Source: Anaerolineae bacterium
GTDB taxonomy: Bacteria; Chloroflexota; Anaerolineae; B4-G1; SLSP01
NCBI GenBank assembly: GCA_016927095.1
Contig: JAFGNI010000242.1
Coordinates: 1 to 10,041, forward strand
Direction: 5' to 3'
Length of the DNA: 10,041 nt
Part shown: positions 5,902 to 10,041 of the stretch, piece by piece
Layout: the number at the start of each line of letters is the position of its first letter
Position numbering within the stretch: the first letter of the stretch is position 1
Made by a program: the position numbers and the translations under genes
The notes under the pieces: model-generated
Databases searched by the model: none
The model's input: the letters and a program-made list of their open reading frames with translations, nothing else
Told to the model about the DNA's origin: nothing

Positions 5902-5932
5902 TCTTTCTCCTTCTCCCCTTTTCCCTCTTCCT
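5902..5932 (+). repeat. 31-base pyrimidine tract, right arm of composite repeat
   Basis: An uninterrupted stretch of C and T. CCTTCTCCCC at 5909-5918 pairs exactly with GGGGAGAAGG at 5759-5768. With the heptad tract and hairpin it fills the spacer between hydrolase and kinase genes, ending 9 bases before the kinase ATG, and leaves that gene without a visible Shine-Dalgarno sequence. Confidence 0.75.
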
Positions 5933-5941
5933 GCTCTTGCT

Positions 5942-6862
5942 ATGGTTACATTGCAAACCGACCTAACACTGACACGGGGACAGGCGAGCGACGTGCTCTC
6001 AGCTTGGCTGGGTACGCGTGTCCGCTGCACGGGGATCGCGCCGCTGGATGGCGGCATGCTCAACTCGGTGTTGCGCCTGCAGTTCGACCACGATCCGTAC
6101 ACTGCGGTGATCAAGCTCAATGGCGATGGGCAGGCTTTCACGGCAGAGGCCCGGGCGTTGTGTCATATGCGGGAGCGCGGCTTTCCCTGTCCAGAGGTCT
6201 ACCTTGAGGACAGCACGCCATCGGTGTTGCCCTACCGATTGCTGTTGCTGGAGGCGTTGCCCGGCGTCCATATGGGACAGGCGACTCTGAGCGATACTGA
6301 CCGGGCCCGCGTCGAGCGTGAGCTCGCGGAGGCGATGGCTGCGCTTCACGACAACACCCGTGACACCTTTGGGTCGGTGGATGAGGAGGGCCCACGTGAC
6401 TGGCGTGAGGTCTTCATGCCCGATCTGCACAAGATGCGTGCCTCGCTCGAGGTGAAGACACGTCTTTCAGCCACGGTCCTGGACGAAGTGGACCGCGCTA
6501 TCGAGATCGGTGAGAGCTGGCTCGCGGATCAGGGGCCCCCGACGCTGATCCACGGCGATATCTGGGCGGCTAATATCATAGTGGCCCAGCAGGACGATGG
6601 CTGGCACCTGTCCGGCGTCATCGACCCCAGCGCGCAGTACGCCGACGCGGAGATGGAGCTGGCGTACTTGCGGAGCTTTCGTGACCCGTGGGCGGACTTT
6701 TTCAACGCGTATACGGCACTTCGCCCGCTCCGACCGGGCCACGAACGGCGGTGGCTGGTTTACTGGCTACGGACCTACCTAGTCCACGTTTACTACTTCG
6801 GCGACCAGCACTACCAGGACATCACGGCGTGGGCCGCGCGGAAGATCCTGGCGTCGGCCTAG
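5942..6862 (+). CDS. Fructosamine kinase/APH-fold small-molecule kinase
   Basis: 306 residues. The protein-kinase-like aminoglycoside phosphotransferase fold is shown by Lys58 in AVIKLN (ATP-binding lysine), the catalytic loop LIHGDIWAANI (His204, Asp206, Asn211) and the metal-binding IDPS (Asp228), followed by AQYADAEMELAYL. HGDxWxxN with ID-P and the acidic E/D-x-E-L-A-Y segment fits the fructosamine kinase branch better than antibiotic phosphotransferases. Those enzymes phosphorylate ketosamines or related sugar adducts so that they can be removed or metabolised. The true substrate is unknown; a sugar-type compound handled by this cluster is the simple guess. The ATG at 5942 has no Shine-Dalgarno site, since the repeat-derived pyrimidine tract abuts it, so translation initiation may be weak or the start slightly misplaced. 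The gene ends inside a 7-bp hairpin. Confidence 0.85.
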   Translation: MVTLQTDLTLTRGQASDVLSAWLGTRVRCTGIAPLDGGMLNSVLRLQFDHDPYTAVIKLNGDGQAFTAEARALCHMRERGFPCPEVYLEDSTPSVLPYRLLLLEALPGVHMGQATLSDTDRARVERELAEAMAALHDNTRDTFGSVDEEGPRDWREVFMPDLHKMRASLEVKTRLSATVLDEVDRAIEIGESWLADQGPPTLIHGDIWAANIIVAQQDDGWHLSGVIDPSAQYADAEMELAYLRSFRDPWADFFNAYTALRPLRPGHERRWLVYWLRTYLVHVYYFGDQHYQDITAWAARKILASA

Positions 6863-6881
6863 ACTTGGAAGCCTGTCTAGG
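6858..6881 (+). terminator. Hairpin CCTAGAC...GTCTAGG across the kinase stop codon
   Basis: A perfect 7-bp stem (6858-6864 with 6875-6881) and a 10-base loop. The TAG stop lies in the left arm. Only a weak T-rich segment (TTGGATTT) follows. It may be a poor terminator or attenuating structure that closes the first transcription unit just ahead of the promoter at 6888; it could also be an operator. Confidence 0.4.
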
Positions 6882-6887
6882 TTGGAT

Positions 6888-6916
6888 TTGAGGAACCGTC
6901 TGGGCTTTAGTATAAG
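6888..6916 (+). promoter_or_regulatory. Sigma-70-like promoter for the membrane protein gene
   Basis: TTGAGG (6888-6893, 4 of 6 matches to the -35 consensus) and TATAAG (6911-6916, 5 of 6 matches to the -10 consensus) are separated by the optimal 17 bases. Transcription would begin near 6923, about 25 bases before the ATG at 6950, leaving room for the purine-rich ribosome site at 6938-6949. Its position suggests a second transcription unit containing the membrane protein and the following enolase-type gene. Confidence 0.6.
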
Positions 6917-6949
6917 GTGCAACAGTTCATTGCCGAAGAGGAGGGGGAG

Positions 6950-7357
6950 ATGAAGGACAACGAGCAGTGCCCCAAAGCCGTGTCCTGGCGGCGGTTTCTG
7001 CCGCTTGCTGTGGGCCTCGTGGTCGTGCTCGTGATGCTTTTCACCCCCGTTAACCAGTGGCTGAACCAGGTTCCTTACCTCTGGGAGGTGCTCTATCCCT
7101 TGATGACGCTCTTCGGGGGCTTCTTGGTCGCAAGCGCTATACGTGACCGGGAGGAAGCCGGCGTCATCGCGAAGTGGGTCGTGCTCTTCCTTGCGGCCTT
7201 GAGTGCCACCTTGTATATCTACAGTGGCGACCGGCTCTTCTACACTCTCTCCCGGTGGGGGGCGTTCTTTTTCGTTGCGGCGGAGATCATCGACACTGTG
7301 CTGGGCGTTGGCGAGGCGGGCACAGAAGATGGGGCCGATTCGCAGGCCGAGGAATAG
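6950..7357 (+). CDS. Small four-helix integral membrane protein, unknown function
   Basis: 135 residues from ATG 6950, which directly follows a strong purine-rich site (GAGGAGG within 6938-6949). The in-frame GTG at 6917 would overlap the -10 element and is less likely. Four hydrophobic stretches are visible: about residues 16-34 (FLPLAVGLVVVLVMLF), 47-65 (VLYPLMTLFGGFLVASAI), 72-93 (VIAKWVVLFLAALSATLYIY) and 98-120 (WGAFFFVAAEIIDTVLGV). The N-terminus is polar and the C-terminal tail is acidic (EAGTEDGADSQAEE). The protein family is not recognised. It has no transporter signature and is small for a transporter on its own. The enolase-type gene starts 9 bases after its stop, so the two are probably cotranslated. 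Confidence 0.75.
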   Translation: MKDNEQCPKAVSWRRFLPLAVGLVVVLVMLFTPVNQWLNQVPYLWEVLYPLMTLFGGFLVASAIRDREEAGVIAKWVVLFLAALSATLYIYSGDRLFYTLSRWGAFFFVAAEIIDTVLGVGEAGTEDGADSQAEE

Positions 7358-7366
7358 GCAGAGGCT

Positions 7367-8506
7367 ATGAGAATCACAGGCATTGAACCCGTGGTGGTAC
7401 AAGTCACCGAGCGTGGGGACTGGGTCTTCGTGCGCGTGCACACGGATGCGGGCATCACGGGACTCGGCGAGGCCAGCCACAGCCTCAACGACGCGCTGCT
7501 GGTGGCAACTCTGAAAATCTTCGCCGAAAAGCTCGTGGGCGAAGATCCTCTAGCTATCCGCAGCATCTGGCAGAAGCTCTCAGCGATACGTGGTGGCCGA
7601 ATCACGAGCACCGCGGTCAGTGCTATCGATCAGGCGCTCTGGGACATTCTCGGGCAGCACCTGGGCGTGCCGCTCCATACGCTCTTCGGCGGCGCCGTCC
7701 GCGACAAGCTGCGGCTCTACGCCAACATCAATCGCCACGTGCGCAACCGGTCTCCGGAGGGGTTTGCGCGGGCCGCCGCGCAGGCCGTTGCCGAGGGCTT
7801 CACCGCCGTGAAACTGGCGCCTTTTGACGAGTTGCGGGCTCCGGACCATGTGCGCACGGGCTCTAAGGCAGCCTGGCGTCCCGGCGTGGCACGAGTTCGC
7901 GCGGTGCGGAAGGCTATCGGGGATGAGATCGATCTCGCCATCGACTGCCACGGCCGGATGGAGGCATCGGAGGCCATTGTCGTCGGGAGGGAACTGGCGG
8001 ACTGCGACCTGCTCTGGTACGAGGAGCCGGTGAAGCACACCTTCCCTGATCAACTGTCGCTGATCTCCCGTTCCGTGCCGATGCCGACGGCCTCGGCGGA
8101 GAGCGTCTTTGCCGTGGAAGGGTTCCGCCCCTTCCTGCTGGAGCGGGTGGTCGATGTGCTGATGCCGGATGTGAAGCACTGCGGCGGCTTGTCGGAGTTG
8201 CAGGCGATTGCAGCGGCAGCGCGCCTCAAGCAGCTGCTGATCGCGCCCCATAATCCCTCCGGCCCGGTAGCGACGGTGGCGACGGCGCAGGCCGTTTGTA
8301 CCATTCCGAACTACCTGATCCTGGAGTACGCTTGGGGCGAGGTCGATTGGCGGGCTGATCTGATCACACCGCGCGAGCCCATTCAAGATGGCTATCTGGG
8401 GCTTTCCGATGCGCCTGGCCTCGGATACCGGCTGAACGAAGCGGTGGTGGCAGCGCACAGGCGCAGTGCGCCCAGCACCGAGGACTCCACCAGGGTCCGC
8501 ACATAA
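7367..8506 (+). CDS. Enolase-superfamily acid-sugar dehydratase, D-galactonate dehydratase-like
   Basis: 379 residues, close to the roughly 382 of E. coli DgoD. The start MRITGIEPVVV is typical for the family. Active-site residues can be read directly: Lys149 (VKLAPF), Asp193 and His195 (DCHGR), Glu219 (YEEP), Glu245 (AESVF), Asp268 (MPDVKHCGG), His295 (APHNPSGP) and Glu320 (LEYAWGE). From recall, DgoD uses Asp183, His185, Glu209, Glu235 and His285, a constant offset of 10, so the metal ligands and the His pair are all retained. Such enzymes dehydrate aldonic acids to 2-keto-3-deoxy acids. Substrate choice (galactonate or another acid sugar) cannot be fixed from motifs, so no symbol is given. 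Spacing of 9 bases links it to the membrane protein gene. It is the only complete gene here ending in TAA. Confidence 0.88.
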   Translation: MRITGIEPVVVQVTERGDWVFVRVHTDAGITGLGEASHSLNDALLVATLKIFAEKLVGEDPLAIRSIWQKLSAIRGGRITSTAVSAIDQALWDILGQHLGVPLHTLFGGAVRDKLRLYANINRHVRNRSPEGFARAAAQAVAEGFTAVKLAPFDELRAPDHVRTGSKAAWRPGVARVRAVRKAIGDEIDLAIDCHGRMEASEAIVVGRELADCDLLWYEEPVKHTFPDQLSLISRSVPMPTASAESVFAVEGFRPFLLERVVDVLMPDVKHCGGLSELQAIAAAARLKQLLIAPHNPSGPVATVATAQAVCTIPNYLILEYAWGEVDWRADLITPREPIQDGYLGLSDAPGLGYRLNEAVVAAHRRSAPSTEDSTRVRT

Positions 8507-8520
8507 ACAAAAAGATCGTG

Positions 8521-8542
8521 TATAATATCCACAGTATCCACA
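8521..8542 (+). promoter_or_regulatory. TATAAT -10 with overlapping tandem RTATCCACA 9-mers
   Basis: A perfect TATAAT (8521-8526) lies 14 bases after the preceding stop and is overlapped by two directly adjacent 9-base copies, ATATCCACA (8525-8533) and GTATCCACA (8534-8542). No good -35 element is seen at 15-19 bases spacing. The copies match the DnaA box TTATCCACA at 8 of 9 positions, but their position suggests an operator controlling the glycyl radical enzyme gene (inference). Confidence 0.5.
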
Positions 8543-8548
8543 GAGGGC

Positions 8549-8554
8549 AGGAGG
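8549..8554 (+). promoter_or_regulatory. Consensus Shine-Dalgarno AGGAGG for the glycyl radical enzyme
   Basis: A perfect AGGAGG, 6 bases ahead of the ATG at 8561. It distinguishes this ATG from the overlapping out-of-frame ATG at 8557. Confidence 0.85.
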
Positions 8555-8560
8555 GCATGC

Positions 8561-10041
8561 ATGGCAGTGTTGACTAGTGTTGGAACATTGACCTATCAAG
8601 AACGGATGGATCGCCTGCGGGCGACGAAGATGGACCAGACCCAGGAGAAGCAAGAGGTCATCGGCTCGATGGACCACGACGATTGGGCCCTCATCCTGCC
8701 GCCGCCGGACCGGCGGAAGATCGTGCAGGCGATGAGCACCTCGGGGATGCCCATCACGGATTGCCTACTGGAGGGCTACGAGCCCAAGAGCAACCACCCC
8801 GGCGGCGGCTTCTTTGGCCCCAAGATCGTGGGTGAGAACTACGGCCAATTGCTGCGGGAGCATCCGGTCTACCTAGATCCTTTGAGCTCCCTCGCGGGTG
8901 GTTACATGGTCAACTTCTCTTCCTACCGCAAGCCGGGTTGGAATCCAGACTTGAGCCCAGCCAAGTTAGTGCCCGAGCTGGTCGAAGCGCGGGAGGTCTA
9001 CCAGCTTCTGCCCGGGATTGGCGCGACCCAGCATTTTTGTCAGGACCTGCAGATTGGCCTGGACCTGGGGTGGGGCGGGATCATGGACAAGATCCAGCGT
9101 GCCCGCGAGGCAAATGAACCGCGCGCCGCCGATTTCTACGATGGCCTTGAGGCCGTCGTCCTGGGATTGCAGAACTGGATCCAGCGGACGGCTGACGCCG
9201 CTCGCGAGATGGCCGAGGACGAGGACAACCCGCAGTTGCGGCAGAACCTGCTGGAGATCGCGGAGATGAACGATTGGCTCGTCTCTGAGCCGCCCCGCAC
9301 ATTCCGCGAGGCCTGCCAGTGGATGCTCTGGTTCCAGATCACGGCCCGTATGTACAACGGCAGCGGCTCGCTGGGGCGCCTGGACGTATTGCTCACGCCC
9401 TACTACGAGCGTGAGAAGGCCGATGGCACCTTGACCGATGAGGAGGCTATCTTTCACATCGCCTGCCTGTTGTTGCGCGATACGGCCTACCTGCAGCTTG
9501 GCGGCCCGGATGCCACCGGCAAGGACGTGACCAACGAGGTCTCCTACCTCGTGCTAGAAGCCGCCCATCGCCTCAAGATCCCGGCCAATGTCGGCGTCGC
9601 TGTGGGCGACAGCACGGATCCCGGGTTGCTCAAGCGCGGGGTCGAGGTGATGTTCGAGGACAAGACGGGTGTGCCTAAGTTCCTGGGCGTTGACCGGACC
9701 GCCGAGGGCTTCGCCAAGAACGGCTACGACATCGGTCTGGGTTATGACCGCGCCTACTCCGGCTGTCACTGGTCGGCGATCCCCGGTCGGGAGTACACCC
9801 TCAACGACTGCGTCAAGATCAACTTTGCCGCTATCTTCGAGGTCGCGTGGAAAGAGATGGCCAACGACTCGGACGTCGAGCCCAGTGTGGCCTATCTGTG
9901 GGATCGCTTCGTCTACCACCTGCGAGCCGGCGTCCGCGCCATCGCGGGCAGCCTCGACTTCCACGTCGAGCACATGCCGGAGGTCTTCCCTGAGCTGGTG
10001 ATGGACCTGCTCTGCTATGGCCCGATCGAGAGGGGCATCGA
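8561..10041 (+). CDS. Glycyl radical enzyme (pyruvate formate-lyase family), 3'-truncated by window edge
   Basis: The frame is open from ATG 8561 to the window end: 493 codons of an expected 750-850. Family features are clear: EPPRTFREACQWMLWFQI (near residue 245-262), GSLGRLDVLLTPYYEREKADGTLTDEEA (near 270-297), and the cysteine loop YSGCHWSAIPGREYTLND with Cys402, the thiyl radical site. The C-terminal domain with the radical-bearing glycine (RVxGY type) and the activating radical SAM enzyme would lie beyond the right edge. Unlike glycerol, propanediol, choline and hydroxyphenylacetate enzymes, which read GCVE, the residues after Cys402 are His-Trp, and there is no second Cys as in pyruvate formate-lyase. 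The CxE general base of the dehydratase and lyase types is therefore absent, which argues for a different reaction. It is oxygen-sensitive by family. The strong ribosome site and TATAAT suggest high expression when induced. Confidence 0.92.
   Translation, partial: MAVLTSVGTLTYQERMDRLRATKMDQTQEKQEVIGSMDHDDWALILPPPDRRKIVQAMSTSGMPITDCLLEGYEPKSNHPGGGFFGPKIVGENYGQLLREHPVYLDPLSSLAGGYMVNFSSYRKPGWNPDLSPAKLVPELVEAREVYQLLPGIGATQHFCQDLQIGLDLGWGGIMDKIQRAREANEPRAADFYDGLEAVVLGLQNWIQRTADAAREMAEDEDNPQLRQNLLEIAEMNDWLVSEPPRTFREACQWMLWFQITARMYNGSGSLGRLDVLLTPYYEREKADGTLTDEEAIFHIACLLLRDTAYLQLGGPDATGKDVTNEVSYLVLEAAHRLKIPANVGVAVGDSTDPGLLKRGVEVMFEDKTGVPKFLGVDRTAEGFAKNGYDIGLGYDRAYSGCHWSAIPGREYTLNDCVKINFAAIFEVAWKEMANDSDVEPSVAYLWDRFVYHLRAGVRAIAGSLDFHVEHMPEVFPELVMDLLCYGPIERGI

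Noticed and set aside
5942..6862. Aminoglycoside resistance gene
   Set aside because: The HGDxWxxN and IDP context matches the fructosamine kinase branch, and the neighbours are metabolic.
8525..8542. Replication origin
   Set aside because: Only two near-match DnaA boxes, no AT-rich unwinding region and no dnaA or dnaN nearby.

Overview
The window is about 10 kb of GC-rich bacterial DNA with nine genes, all on the + strand and mostly separated by short spacers. It reads as a catabolic accessory cluster. No rRNA, tRNA, transposase, phage gene or CRISPR array was seen. A glycyl radical enzyme implies at least facultative anaerobiosis. The G-rich heptad tracts and GTTKGAAC-type octamers in the spacers resemble intergenic repeats I associate with Chloroflexota (Anaerolineae/Caldilineae). 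That placement is an impression from style, not a proven assignment.

Layout. Positions 1-2353: two tandem DUF362 paralogs, the first cut off by the left window edge. 2514-3413: a DapA/NanA-type (beta/alpha)8 Schiff-base lyase that keeps the lysine but lacks the usual Tyr. 3562-4881: an enolase-superfamily (mandelate racemase/MLE) enzyme. 4946-5773: a PhnP-like metallo-beta-lactamase-fold hydrolase. 5942-6862: a fructosamine-kinase/APH-type small-molecule kinase. 6950-7357: a small four-helix membrane protein behind a good sigma-70-like promoter. 7367-8506: a second enolase-superfamily enzyme whose active-site residues match D-galactonate dehydratase. 8561 to the right edge: the first 493 codons of a glycyl radical enzyme (pyruvate formate-lyase family), complete through its active-site cysteine but missing the C-terminal glycyl-radical domain.

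How the genes may work together (inference): two acid-sugar dehydratase-type enzymes, a 2-keto-3-deoxy-sugar-acid-type lyase, a sugar-type kinase and a phosphodiesterase-type hydrolase fit breakdown of sugar acids or modified sugars. The glycyl radical enzyme would add an oxygen-sensitive C-C, C-O or other bond cleavage. No transporter, regulator or glycyl radical activase lies inside the window.

The spacers are unusual. Five of the first five gene junctions carry short phased tandem repeats. Two of them (2360-2490 and 5752-5932) share a composite design: G-rich heptad tract, an identical hairpin (GACGGATC-N3-GATCCGTC, then GCCCGG), and a C/T-rich tract. In two places the repeat runs into the upstream gene and supplies its last codons and its TAG stop. 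Seven of eight complete genes end in TAG and none in TGA.
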